64,000 bases of DNA from Massilia aquatica (GCF_011682045.1 NZ_VVIW01000002.1:248001-312000), one strand, 5' to 3'; shown: positions 54,033-63,323, counted from the stretch's first letter. The notes: generated by a model not told the origin, from the letters alone. Translations and numbers: made by a program.

Positions 54033-55151
54033 ATGAGCGCATCGGACTGGTTCGACAGCATCGACCGCCTGCGCCAGCGCGGGGGCAACGCCCTCGACCT
54101 GGCAGGCCTGGGCCCGCTGCTGACGCCCTCGCGCGTGGTGTTGAGCGCGCCAGGTTTGCGGCTGCGCTGCTACGGTGCGGGAACGCGGCGCCGCCCGCCG
54201 CTGCTGATCGTGCCGGCGCCCATCAAGCGCTGGACCATCTGGGACCTGGCCCCGGAGCGCAGCGTGGTGCGCCAGGCGCTGGCGCGCGGCTTTGGCGTGT
54301 ATCTGATCGAATGGACCGATCCGCCGCAGGGCAGCGCCGGCCCCGGGCTGGCCGATTACGCGGGAGCGCTGATCGACGCCTGCGTCAAGCACATCCAGCG
54401 TGCGAATGCCTGCGTGCAGGTGTCGCTGTTCGGCCATTCGCTGGGCGGCATCCTGGCCGCGCTGCACAGCGCCTGGCGCCCCGAGCACGTGGCGGCGCTG
54501 GCCCTGTTCGAAGCACCCGTCAACTTCGACGGCATGGCGCCCGTGTTGCGGCGCCTGCTCGGCAACGCCGTGCTGGCCGCCTTGCCGCCCGAGCGCAACC
54601 GCCCGCTGGCCGGCTCGCTCCTGAGCGCCATCTTCGCCAACGCCGCGCCAAACGCTTTCTACGCCGCTCCCGCAGTCGATTTTGCCGCCAGCGCAGCGTT
54701 TCCCGGGCTGCTCGCGACCCATCTGCGCGTGCAGCGCTGGACGCTCGACGAATTGCCCATGGCGCGGGCGCTGTTCGAAGACGCGGTCGCTCTGCTGTTC
54801 GCGCAGAACAGCTTCATGCGCGGTGACCTGGTATTGAACGGCAAGCGGCTCGATCCGGGCCAGGTGCGCGCGCCGCTGCTGAGCTTGTACCGGCCAGTGA
54901 GCGCGCTGGCGCCACCCGCCACCGTGCTCGGCTTTCACCAAGCCGCCGGCAGCGCCCGCAAGGTGCTGCTGCCGTACCTGGGCGATGTGGGGGTGGCGAT
55001 CCAGCATGTCGCCCCGCTGGTGGGCACCGGCGCGCATTTGCTGGTGTGGCCGCGCGTGTTCGACTGGCTCGACCAGTTGGCCGGGACGGCGGGCCGGATC
55101 CGCGGCGGGATTCGGCCAAACCGGCTTTTCGTCCGGTCCGGCATCGAGTAA
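54033..55151 (+). CDS. Alpha/beta hydrolase related to PHA synthases
   Basis: A 372-residue protein with the fold and N-terminal pattern of polyhydroxyalkanoate synthases (PLLIVPAPIKRWTIWDL, YLIEWTDPP). The nucleophile elbow reads GHSLGG (Ser136) where true PhaC enzymes have Cys. It is therefore more likely an esterase or lipase-type relative than a polymer synthase. AAAGGAGG lies 6 bases before the ATG at 54033; an ATG at 54003 has no ribosome site. It probably forms an operon with the haloperoxidase-like gene. Confidence 0.8.
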   Translation: MSASDWFDSIDRLRQRGGNALDLAGLGPLLTPSRVVLSAPGLRLRCYGAGTRRRPPLLIVPAPIKRWTIWDLAPERSVVRQALARGFGVYLIEWTDPPQGSAGPGLADYAGALIDACVKHIQRANACVQVSLFGHSLGGILAALHSAWRPEHVAALALFEAPVNFDGMAPVLRRLLGNAVLAALPPERNRPLAGSLLSAIFANAAPNAFYAAPAVDFAASAAFPGLLATHLRVQRWTLDELPMARALFEDAVALLFAQNSFMRGDLVLNGKRLDPGQVRAPLLSLYRPVSALAPPATVLGFHQAAGSARKVLLPYLGDVGVAIQHVAPLVGTGAHLLVWPRVFDWLDQLAGTAGRIRGGIRPNRLFVRSGIE

Positions 55152-55155
55152 CACG

Positions 55156-55416
55156 CTATGGCTGACACGGCGGCGTGTAGTTCAGCAGGGCTTCGAGACG
55201 CAGATCGTCGCGCAAGAACAGAGCCTGGTCGGCATGGCCGCCGACCAGGGCGCGCCAGCCGATATAGACACCGTAGGCGCGCTCGCGCCGGTAACATGCT
55301 TCGGCGCCGCTCTTGCGGCGCGACTCGGCCATGAACTGCGCGATCTGAGCGGCGCAGTGAGCGGTGATCGCCGCATAAGAATAGGGCGCAGGGAAGGAGG
55401 TCGGCATGGGTGTCAT
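55156..55416 (-). CDS. Short hypothetical protein
   Basis: An 86-residue frame convergent with the hydrolase gene, ending 4 bases after it. The sequence (ITAHCAAQIAQFMAESRRK, YGVYIGWRALVGGHAD) is plausible for a small soluble protein, but no family is recognised and the ribosome site is weak. A Met three residues in could also start it. Confidence 0.45.
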   Translation of the reverse strand: MTPMPTSFPAPYSYAAITAHCAAQIAQFMAESRRKSGAEACYRRERAYGVYIGWRALVGGHADQALFLRDDLRLEALLNYTPPCQP

Positions 55417-55597
55417 GGTAGCCCGGCGGCTCGATGAAAAATGTATCGGCCACGGCGGTAGTGCAAGCCGGACCAGTTGGCGCAGCGGACGTGGTTACCA
55501 TCTTGGACAGCGCATGGCGGGCCGGGTTCCCGCGCTGCGTGAATTTGTGGTGCGCGATTCGTGCGCGCCCTTGCACCATGTTCAGATACGATATTGC

Positions 55598-56041
55598 ATG
55601 ACCTCCATGATTGCCGATGACGAACGCGTTAACTTCAGCGACCGGCTCAAATCGGCGTTGCTGGCGTCCGGGCTGCCGATCCAGCCGGGGCCGTTCGTGC
55701 GCGCCTTTAACCTGCGCGCCGATGGCTCGGCCGTGACACCCCATGCGGGGCGCAAATGGCTCGTCGGCGAGTCTATTCCCACCCATGAAAAGATCCTGAT
55801 CCTCGCCAACTGGCTCGGCGTGCACGCCGCCTGGTTGCGCTATGGCGACGCCGAAAACGCCGACCTGCCGCTGTCGACGATTCCGGAAGCGTTGCTCTCG
55901 ACCGCCGACCTGGCCCTGATCAAGGACATCGTTTCCCTGCCCGCGCCCACGCAGCGGCTGGTGCGCGAGATCGTCGACGCGTTCCTGCGCGATCAGCGCG
56001 GCGCTGAGCTGCGCTCCGGCAAGCAGGGTGCGCAGCAGTAG
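55598..56041 (+). CDS. Small phage-repressor-like regulator
   Basis: A 147-residue protein. Residues 10-75 look like a helix-turn-helix of the type seen in phage CI-like repressors (DRLKSALLASG, TPHAGRKWLVGESIPTHEKI, LANWLGVHAAWLRYG). The C-terminal part is a short helical tail and no peptidase domain is present. Targets are unknown. The gene is convergent with an O-methyltransferase gene. Confidence 0.65.
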   Translation: MTSMIADDERVNFSDRLKSALLASGLPIQPGPFVRAFNLRADGSAVTPHAGRKWLVGESIPTHEKILILANWLGVHAAWLRYGDAENADLPLSTIPEALLSTADLALIKDIVSLPAPTQRLVREIVDAFLRDQRGAELRSGKQGAQQ

Positions 56042-56051
56042 CTCGCTGGCG

Positions 56052-56675
56052 TCAGCTTTCGCGCCAGTTTGCCCAGTGGCGCGCCAGGCCGGCATCGCGT
56101 CCGGCCACGAATTCGCCCTTGCCGACGTGGACCAGGCTGGTGGAAAAGGCGCCATCGGCGCTCACCACCTGCACGAACGGCGCCATCTCGGCTGTGTGCG
56201 AGGTGGCGTTGTCGACGATAAGCAAGCCGTGCGGCCTCAGGATGCGCTTGAGGTCAAGCCACCAGCCGGGATAGGCGGCGCGCTCCGAATCGAGGAACAC
56301 CAGGTCGTAGGCGCCGTCGGGCGCCTGCGCCAGGACCTGTCCGGCTTCGCCTTCGCGCTGGGTGATCACGCCGTCCAGGCCCGCTGCCGCAAAATTTTTG
56401 CGCGCCATTGCCACCTTGTCGGGCGCCATCTCGATGGTGGTGACCTTGCCGCCTCTGGTGGCGACGGCGTCGGCCAGCCACAGCGTCGAATAGCCGTTCG
56501 AGGTGCCCACTTCCAGGATGTCGCGCGCGCCGAGCGAAGCGATCACGTGGGCCAGGAACTCGCCGGTGCCGCGCGTGATGTTGAGCATACGGCGCCCGCG
56601 CTCGTCATGGACGGCGTCGTTGGCTTGCCCGAAGTGTTCGATCTCGCTTAACAGTGCTTGCAGTGCCGTGTTCAT
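56052..56675 (-). CDS. SAM-dependent O-methyltransferase
   Basis: A 207-residue class I methyltransferase of the caffeoyl-CoA/catechol O-methyltransferase type. The SAM motif DILEVGTSNGYST is near residue 48, TTIEMAPDKV follows, and DLVFLDSERAAYPGWW carries the post-motif Asp. Substrate is unknown. An AGGA site is near the start. Confidence 0.85.
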   Translation of the reverse strand: MNTALQALLSEIEHFGQANDAVHDERGRRMLNITRGTGEFLAHVIASLGARDILEVGTSNGYSTLWLADAVATRGGKVTTIEMAPDKVAMARKNFAAAGLDGVITQREGEAGQVLAQAPDGAYDLVFLDSERAAYPGWWLDLKRILRPHGLLIVDNATSHTAEMAPFVQVVSADGAFSTSLVHVGKGEFVAGRDAGLARHWANWRES

Positions 56676-57396
56676 GTTGACAATCCTGTCTGGTTGGTAA
56701 GATTGGCATTATCTCATCTTGGGCCGCCATGGCCGCCGTGGGCCGGGCAGCGCACGTGCCTCTCTGCGGTTGTTGGGCCGGCGGCGACACGCCACCTGGC
56801 GAGGTGGTTCGGCGACGCCTTAGTTGATCGGCAGGGGCAACACTGGCCGCGACGAGTTGTAGGCAACAACCGTGGCGCAAATGTTGAATCGGCTGCGGAA
56901 TCATCAAAGGATTTGAGGATTATCGGCAACAACAAGGTATTCAGGAAGATGTAGAAGCCGACGATTTCTCAATGGCTGGTATTGTCGAGTGAATCGAAGC
57001 CGAACATGCGAGCAAAGTTCTTTTAATAATGCCTTCTATTGTCGACGTTGATCCGATCAGTGAGACCTGTTGGCTTGTTTTTCAAGGCGGGGGCCAACGA
57101 TCGATTAGTTGGATGATGGGAATCAAATCAATCTTCGAAGGAGCCGGTCCGGTTGCAGAAGATTGCCCACTGGTCTTCTTTGAGCTTGTGCCAGTGAAGA
57201 ACAGTGCATGGCGTTCGAGATGTGCTGAACACCACAAGCGACGCGAGAGTTAAAGGAAAATCCTTTGCGTACTATTCTGTCCGAATCGTGTTTATGAAAC
57301 ACAATGGCTTTGTTGCCTTCAAACTACAGTATACTCAATGTATTGTTAATCGGCTGGCGGCCAGCCGCACAGCTTCACGTTAGGCATTCCGTTCCT
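56676..57396. other. Intergenic stretch turning AT-rich, no confident gene
   Basis: This 721-base stretch is GC-rich up to about 56870 and then drops in GC. A 74-codon frame at 57029-57253 (starting MPSIVDVDPI) has no clear ribosome site or family and may be a remnant. The right end carries a hairpin and a GTTAGGC sequence (57351-57385) just before the SMI1 gene. Nothing else could be supported. Confidence 0.5.
57351..57385. other. Hairpin plus GTTAGGC, half of an attC-like site
   Basis: A 7-bp stem CGGCTGG/CCAGCCG with a 3-base loop (57351-57367) is followed by CACAGCTTCAC and GTTAGGC (57379-57385), the classic right-hand core of integron attC sites. The gene start is 12 bases further, as is usual for gene cassettes. 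A matching left core (GCCTAAC) is not found, so this is only half a site. Confidence 0.3.
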
Positions 57397-57954
57397 ATGA
57401 CGAAGTTTGAGCGTATTTGCGCGAACGTACCGCAAGGAACGATCCTTCCTGGTGAACTCCGCCAAGTCTGTGACTACTTGGACAGCAGCGGCTATCCGAT
57501 TAGTGGCTGTATGAAGCTTAGGCCTGACGACTTCGGTGGGGTTCGTGCATGGTTTGGTGACGATGATGTAATGGCATCCAATTTTGCCTATTTCGGTGCT
57601 GGTCCGGACGGCTCAATACTTGCTTTCTGGTTATTAAATGACAGAGACGCCACTTTCGCACCGGTCGTTCACCTCGGATCAGAGGGAAGTAACAACGCCG
57701 TCCTGGCTGCCGACTTTCGCTCATTCTTGCGCTTGTTCGGCATTGGCTACGATGAGCTTGGATTTGACAATGTGGATGAACCTCCGGAACACCCCGAGTC
57801 AGCCGCCAATTTTCGGGACTGGCTTGAACAGGAGCTTAGGATAACTTGCCCAGAAACTGGGGCTGATATCGTCGATGACGCTCAAAGTAGATGCCCCGAC
57901 ATCCAAGTAGCTATAGACAACTGGTACAAGAACCGCTACGGCGAAAATGCCTGA
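57397..57954 (+). CDS. SMI1/KNR4 (SUKH)-family protein
   Basis: A 185-residue acidic protein with the SUKH pattern (PGELRQVCDYLDSSGYPISG, AFWLLND, VHLGSEG, FLRLFGIGYDEL). Such proteins are often immunity partners of toxins and are frequent in mobile gene cassettes. No toxin gene is adjacent. Its base composition is clearly lower in GC than the flanking genes. Its 3' end overlaps the broken hlyD frame on the other strand. Confidence 0.75.
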   Translation: MTKFERICANVPQGTILPGELRQVCDYLDSSGYPISGCMKLRPDDFGGVRAWFGDDDVMASNFAYFGAGPDGSILAFWLLNDRDATFAPVVHLGSEGSNNAVLAADFRSFLRLFGIGYDELGFDNVDEPPEHPESAANFRDWLEQELRITCPETGADIVDDAQSRCPDIQVAIDNWYKNRYGENA

Positions 57955-59023
57955 GCCGACACGGCCGGACGAAACCGCTTGAAATTACTCCACTCCGGGA
58001 CAACCTAAAGCGGCCCTGGCCGCATAGCCGAAAAATTATGCGCATCGCTTGCGAGGGAACCAGCAGCGTTGCCTCAAGTGCGCTGCCCATTGGAAGGACG
58101 GTGGCGAGCACTGTTCCGGCCGGCACTGACTGCCCTACGTCGTAACCCAGGGCGGTAATGGTGCCCGCAGCGGGCGCCGTGACCCGTAGCGTGCGGCGCC
58201 CCTCGTGCTCGGCAGCCTCTTGTTCTATTGCTGCAAGACTTTGGTCGGCCTCGGCAATCGCGATTTTTTCGCGCGCGCCTAGTGACGCTCTTTCGTCCTG
58301 CACCTGGAGCAATGACGCGCGTGCGTTGCCCAAGTTGACCATGAGCGCATTGCGCCGGGCGCGCTCGATGTTCAGGCTGTTTTTATGCTGCGCCAGCCCG
58401 GCCACGGACACGAATCCCTGCCGGGCAAGCGTACTGTTGCGTTCGACGGAAGCTTGGGCGCTCCTGACCAGTTCGTCGCCGATGGCGATGCCGCCAAGAT
58501 GCGCAGCAATCTCTGATCCCGCCAACCGCTCCTGATCGGCCAGGGCGGCGGCACGCAGGGCCAACTGCTGGAGCGTCGCCCCGCGTCGCTGCATTATCTG
58601 TTCGCGTCGCATGGCCAGCGAGGTGGCAATGCGCGCATCAATCGAGCCGGCGCCGCCCATCCGCTCGGCCGACAGGTCGAACAGCACCTGCCCTGTCTTG
58701 ACCGGCTCGCCCTCACGCACATGGCGCGCGACGATGCGGCCAAATTGGGGGGATACGGCTTTGATGGCGCCGCCGGCATAGACCAGTTGGCCAGTCACCC
58801 GCACCTTGCTGCTGTATTCGCCGAAGATGAGCAACAGCGCGAGAGCGAGCACGATGGTGGCGCCGCAGGCCGCCGCCACCTTCACCGGCACCGGACGCGC
58901 CAGCACGATGGCGCCATTTTTGCGGCTGCGGCGGGCCTCGATAACTTCGATACGTATGGGTGCGATATTCAACCCGGCCTCCATCTCACCGGCACTGCCC
59001 AAGGTGGATGGCGCGGCCGCCAT
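57911..59023 (-). pseudogene. HlyD-family secretion adaptor, truncated
   Basis: The frame encodes 370 residues. About the first 325 are a typical periplasmic adaptor of the type I / bacteriocin-export kind: short cytoplasmic part, one membrane helix (VAAACGATIVLALALLLIFG), lipoyl-like halves (GGAIKAVSPQFGRIVARHVREGEPV and RVTAPAAGTITALGYDVGQSV) around a coiled coil. After LLVPSQAMRI (near 58040) the expected beta-barrel end is replaced by an unrelated Arg-rich tail that runs into the SMI1 region. The partner ABC transporter is absent. The gene is probably non-functional. Confidence 0.75.
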
Positions 59024-59466
59024 GCTGCCTTATCGCCGCTGAGCGGCGTCAATGCCTGGTCCATGTTCGTGCGTCGCGTTTTGAAAAATGCCGATGGGGC
59101 GTGATCGCCGGACTACGTCGCACATTACACGAAAGTGCATATAGACCTGGCGCTTCAAAAAAAAGTTCAAATCTTTTTTAAAGGGCGCGCATCGTTGGGG
59201 TGGTGCTGCCCAGTGAAGCTATCACGTGGGCCCACCGTCGCCTGCACCACGTAGCTGATGTTGGCGTTGTGGATGGCGGCCTTGCGCACCGCGCCATCAA
59301 GGGGTGCATAGGAGTGTCAGAACGCTATTGAAATGTTTTCTTGTGGCAATGCTCGGCGAGTTGGTGTAGCATGGGTCCATACACCTTCAACGCTCGCCCC
59401 ACCCCCGCGAACTTTGACAACACCGGCCATGGCACTCGCCGGATCGCAGTCAAGTCAGGAGCGCAT
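59024..59466. other. Gap with a possible coding remnant
   Basis: This 443-base stretch between the broken hlyD and the response regulator contains on the minus strand a frame (about 59172-59312) reading HSYAPLDGAVRKAAIHNANI then VVQATVG and a stop. It looks like the end of a longer protein whose start is missing. No ribosome site or family could be assigned. The right part likely holds the promoter of the response regulator. Confidence 0.35.
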
Positions 59467-59865
59467 ATGGCGCAGCAAAATCCCCTCAAACGCGTGCTGG
59501 TGGTCGACGACAACCGCGAAGCGGCCGATATTCTTGCAGAAATGCTGGGCTTGTGCGGCTACGAAGCCATGCCCGCCTACGACGGCGCGTCCGCGCTGGA
59601 AGTGGCGCACCGCTTCCAGCCGGACGCCATCCTTCTTGATATCGGCATGCCGGGCATGGACGGCCTGACCGTAGCCGCAACATTGCGCGGGCAGGCGAAA
59701 TTCAAACAGACCCGGGTGGTGGCCTTGACGGCCTGGGGCGACCCGCACATGCGCGAACGCACCCGGCGCGCCGGTTTCGATACCCATGTCGTCAAGCCGG
59801 CCGCGCTGGAAACCATCGTCATGGCGCTGGCCGGCAGCCGCATTGCGGAGCTGGCGCAGGTGTAA
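59467..59865 (+). CDS. Single-domain response regulator
   Basis: A 132-residue receiver domain alone, with acidic pair DD near residue 14, phospho-acceptor Asp58 (LLDIGMPG), a Thr/Ala switch (ALTAWG) and Lys in VVKPA. It has no output domain, so it acts through protein contacts or phosphorelay, possibly with one of the hybrid kinases. AGGAG lies 8 bases before the start at 59467. Confidence 0.9.
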   Translation: MAQQNPLKRVLVVDDNREAADILAEMLGLCGYEAMPAYDGASALEVAHRFQPDAILLDIGMPGMDGLTVAATLRGQAKFKQTRVVALTAWGDPHMRERTRRAGFDTHVVKPAALETIVMALAGSRIAELAQV

Positions 59866-59892
59866 ACGCCGGGACGCGCTGACACGCTGTGG

Positions 59893-59911
59893 TCATATTT
59901 CACATATATGA
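59893..59911. promoter_or_regulatory. Inverted repeat upstream of phospholipase C
   Basis: TCATAT and ATATGA are 7 bases apart, 34 bases before the ATG. The left half (TGGTCAT) partly resembles a Pho-box half-site, but the second half does not, so the regulator is not clear. Confidence 0.3.
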
Positions 59912-59944
59912 TCGACAACTTTCCAGCGCATCCCGGGAGCACCG

Positions 59945-62638
59945 ATGTCCACCAGCCGCCGCACCTTTCTCAGCCTGGCTTCGGCCGGCGCCGCCAGTAC
60001 CCTGTTTCCCGACCTGATCCGCGACGCGCTGGCGGTACCGGCCAATAACGTCACCGGCACCATTGCCGATGTCGAGCACGTGGTCATCTTCATGCAGGAA
60101 AACCGCTCCTTTGATCACTACTTCGGCAGCTTTCCGGGCGTGCGCGGCTTCGACGATCCGCGCGCCATCACGCTGCCGAGCGGCAAACCGGTGTGGTACC
60201 AGCCGGACGCCGCCGGCAGCCACGTGCTGCCGTTCCACTTCGACGCCAAGAACACCAGCGCGCTCTCGCTCGGCACCGACCATTCGTGGAAGGGCTCGCA
60301 AGCCACATGGCAGGGCTGGGATGCCTGGGTCAAGAAAAAGTCGCCGCAAAGCATGGGTTACTTCGACCGTGGCGACCTGCCGTTCTACTACGCGCTGGCG
60401 GACGCCTTTTCCATCTGCGACGCTTACCACTGCTCGATTTTCGGCCCCACCGATCCGAACCGTTTCTATTCGCTGTCGGGCACCAGCCGCAAGCGCATGA
60501 CCTCGCTCGGCAGCCTGTACAACATCAGCGCGGCCGGCTACTACAACAACGATCCGAAGTACGACAATGTGTCGGCGGCCACCAGCGCCAGCGCGCCGAC
60601 CTGGCGCACCTACGCCGAGGTGCTGGAAGCGAACGACGTCAGCTGGAAGGTCTATCAGGAATGGGACAACTACGGCGACAACTACCTGGCCTACTTCAAG
60701 CAGTTCCGCGTGAACCCGGACGGCAGCCGCCTCTCGCCCGACAGCGCCCTCTACAAAAAGGGCCGCACCCTGGCACCCGGCTCGACCGAAGCCAATTCGC
60801 GCGGCACCAAAGGCGATTCGCTGGTGGCCGATTTTGCCGACGACGTGCGCTACAACCGCCTGCCCAGGGTGTCGTGGATCGTCGCGCCCAACGACTACAC
60901 CGAGCACTCGCCCAATTCGCCCAACGCCGGCGAAAACCTGACAGCACGCCTGCTGGCCGCGCTGGTGGCCAATCCGGTGGTCTGGTCCAAGACCGTGTTC
61001 CTGCTCACGTACGACGAAAACGACGGCTTCTTCGACCATGTGCCGCCGAATATCCCGCCGCTCGACACCGGCATGGGCCGCACCACGCTGCCTGACATTG
61101 GCGCCGACGAAAACCTGGCCGGGGTGCCGGTGGGCCTCGGCCCGCGCGTGCCGATGCTGGTCATTTCGCCATGGAGCCGGGGTGGGCGCGTGTGTTCGCA
61201 GGTGTTCGACCACACCTCCAAGCTGCGCTTTTTGGAAGAGTGGCTCACGCTCGGCCTGAAAAAGAACCGCGCCAGCGCCACCCTGGAAAATATCTCGCCG
61301 TGGCGGCGCGTGGTGTGCGGCGATTTGACATCGGCCTTCGATTTCAAGACCCCCAACAGCGCGTGGCCGGCCAGCGTGCCCAAGTCGACCGAGTATGCGC
61401 TGGTGTCCGGCAAGCCGTATCCGGCCCCGCCGGCGCAGCAAACCTTGCCGCTGCAGGAGCCGTGCAAGACCGTCACGCGCACGCGCTACGCCTGCGCGCT
61501 GCCGTATGTGCTGGGCGCGCACGCGACGGCGGGCGCCGGCAAGCAGGTCGAACTGGCGTTCGTCAACAGCGGCAAGGCTGGCGCGGCGTTCATCGTGTAT
61601 TCGGGCGCGCGCACCGATGGGCCGTGGTACTACACGGTCGAAGCGGGCAAGCGCATCGAGCGCGAAGTGTGGAACTGGAGCGGGGCGCGCTATCACCTGA
61701 GCGTGACCGGCCCCAATGGCTTCCTGCGCGAACTGGCGGGCAGCACCGCGCCAATCGGCGCCAGGCCGGAAGTGCAGGCCAGCTACGACCTGGCCGGCGG
61801 CAACTTGCAACTGCTGCTGTCGAACGCGGGCGGCACGGCTGCCTGCACCTTCACCATGACCGACAACGCCTACGGCGCCGCCGCGTCCACCTATGTGGTG
61901 GCGGCCGGGCAGCAGCAACAGGTGCAGTGCCTGCTGGCCGGCAGCTTCGGCTGGTACGACTACAGCATCGGCTGCGACGCCGATCCGCAATATCTGCGGC
62001 GCGTGGCCGGCCACGTCGATAACGGCGCGCCGGGCCGCACCGATCCGGCTATCGGCGCCAACCGCCGCCGCGTGGTCTTGACGGCTGGCGCGTCGGTGGT
62101 GGCGCGCGGGGCGAACCTGAGCGTGACCTACGCGGCGCCGGCCGGCAAGCTCGATCCGAAAAACTGGATCGGCCTGTATCCGTCGGGCGTGACGCCCGCC
62201 GCAGGCCAGCCCGCGCTGCAATGGGCATATGTAGCGGCCGCGAATGGCACGCAGTCGTTCAGCACGGCCAACCTGGCGGTGGGCGACTATGCGCTCTGGT
62301 ATTTTTACCAGGGCGGCTACACCGCCCTGGGTGACGCGGTGACCGTGAGCGTGACGCAGTTTGTCACCAGCACGCCGGCCATCAAGCGCGGCGCGCCGCT
62401 GGTGTTCACGTTCGCCATTCCGGCCAGCCGCGTGGCCGCCAAGAACTGGATCGGCATCTACCGCGCCGGCACCTCGCCGGGGGCGGGCGGCTCGGCCATC
62501 TGGCAGTACGCGGGGCAGGCCGGCGCCACGGTCACTTTCGACAGCAACAGCCTGACCCCCGGCACCTACAGCGCCTGGCTGCTCTACAACGACGGCTACG
62601 GCGCGCTGGGCGGGCCGCTGACGATTAACGTCGCCTGA
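59945..62638 (+). CDS. Tat-exported phospholipase C (phosphocholine-specific type) with C-terminal repeats
   Basis: An 897-residue enzyme of the bacterial PLC/acid phosphatase AcpA family that cleaves phosphatidylcholine or sphingomyelin outside the cytoplasm. A Tat signal (Arg5-Arg6, RRTFLSLASAG) starts the protein. The catalytic part has VIFMQENRSFDHYFG, FGPTDPNR and LLTYDENDGFFDHVPP, with the typical metal/phosphate residues. Two DUF756 domains follow (about 510-690). An unusual extra 170 residues carry two repeats, each with KNWIGLY or KNWIGIY, resembling SKICH-like beta domains. Most family members end before these. Confidence 0.92.
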   Translation: MSTSRRTFLSLASAGAASTLFPDLIRDALAVPANNVTGTIADVEHVVIFMQENRSFDHYFGSFPGVRGFDDPRAITLPSGKPVWYQPDAAGSHVLPFHFDAKNTSALSLGTDHSWKGSQATWQGWDAWVKKKSPQSMGYFDRGDLPFYYALADAFSICDAYHCSIFGPTDPNRFYSLSGTSRKRMTSLGSLYNISAAGYYNNDPKYDNVSAATSASAPTWRTYAEVLEANDVSWKVYQEWDNYGDNYLAYFKQFRVNPDGSRLSPDSALYKKGRTLAPGSTEANSRGTKGDSLVADFADDVRYNRLPRVSWIVAPNDYTEHSPNSPNAGENLTARLLAALVANPVVWSKTVFLLTYDENDGFFDHVPPNIPPLDTGMGRTTLPDIGADENLAGVPVGLGPRVPMLVISPWSRGGRVCSQVFDHTSKLRFLEEWLTLGLKKNRASATLENISPWRRVVCGDLTSAFDFKTPNSAWPASVPKSTEYALVSGKPYPAPPAQQTLPLQEPCKTVTRTRYACALPYVLGAHATAGAGKQVELAFVNSGKAGAAFIVYSGARTDGPWYYTVEAGKRIEREVWNWSGARYHLSVTGPNGFLRELAGSTAPIGARPEVQASYDLAGGNLQLLLSNAGGTAACTFTMTDNAYGAAASTYVVAAGQQQQVQCLLAGSFGWYDYSIGCDADPQYLRRVAGHVDNGAPGRTDPAIGANRRRVVLTAGASVVARGANLSVTYAAPAGKLDPKNWIGLYPSGVTPAAGQPALQWAYVAAANGTQSFSTANLAVGDYALWYFYQGGYTALGDAVTVSVTQFVTSTPAIKRGAPLVFTFAIPASRVAAKNWIGIYRAGTSPGAGGSAIWQYAGQAGATVTFDSNSLTPGTYSAWLLYNDGYGALGGPLTINVA

Positions 62639-62663
62639 TGTTTACTTTACCGTACCAACCACC

Positions 62664-63323
62664 ATGTTCAAGCGCTTCAAACAGACGGCCCTGGCCATCA
62701 CCTTGCTGGCCGCCTGCGCCGCCGGCGCCAACGCGGGCGTGCTGCGTCTCGACCAGCGTAGTGAAATGGCGCAGGCGGGCCAGATCCTCCAGACCAGCGA
62801 TTTCGATGACTTCGGCGCGGGCTATCATTTCCCCGGAGGCGGATTCACGCGCGGCGGCGTGCAGTACAACTCGGCGGAGAACCTGATCGTGGGCGCAAGC
62901 ACCGGCATGTCCATCGGCCAGTCGCGCCCGGTGATGTCGAACGAGTACTGGTCGCCGATCGAGGGCAGCATTGCCACCGATGTGCCTTACACCCTGTTCG
63001 GCTTCGACGCGGCGGTCACCGGCGGCAGCGTCGACGTCATCCTGGCGACCAACCTGGGCAGCTATCTTTTCGACGGCCTCAGCCTGCGCGATGGACTGGC
63101 GGGCCTGGACTTCCTGGGCTTCCAGGCTACCGGCGGCGAGTATTTTACGGGGTTCGAACTGCGCAGCATGGGCGAGGGCTACCTGGCCGGCATCACCAAC
63201 GTGGCCTTGGGCAGCGACCGTGCGGCGGTGCCGGAACCGGGCGCGATGGCCTTGCTGCTGATCGGGCTGGGCCTGCTGGTGGGGCGCGTGCGTCGCTGGA
63301 CAGGCGCGCCGATTTTCCATTAA
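62664..63323 (+). CDS. PEP-CTERM-anchored exported protein
   Basis: A 219-residue protein with a signal peptide (residues 1-24, ending GANAG) and a C-terminal PEP-CTERM tail: PEP at 190-192, a hydrophobic stretch (AMALLLIGLGLLVG) and a basic end (RVRRW). It should be sorted by an exosortase, whose gene is not in this window. The middle part has a Gly-rich beta pattern with no family match. It follows the phospholipase gene by 25 bases and may be co-transcribed. Confidence 0.88.
   Translation: MFKRFKQTALAITLLAACAAGANAGVLRLDQRSEMAQAGQILQTSDFDDFGAGYHFPGGGFTRGGVQYNSAENLIVGASTGMSIGQSRPVMSNEYWSPIEGSIATDVPYTLFGFDAAVTGGSVDVILATNLGSYLFDGLSLRDGLAGLDFLGFQATGGEYFTGFELRSMGEGYLAGITNVALGSDRAAVPEPGAMALLLIGLGLLVGRVRRWTGAPIFH

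Noticed and set aside
57344-57385. A complete integron attC site
   Set aside because: Only the right half (hairpin and GTTAGGC) is seen; the complementary left core is absent and no integrase gene is in the window.
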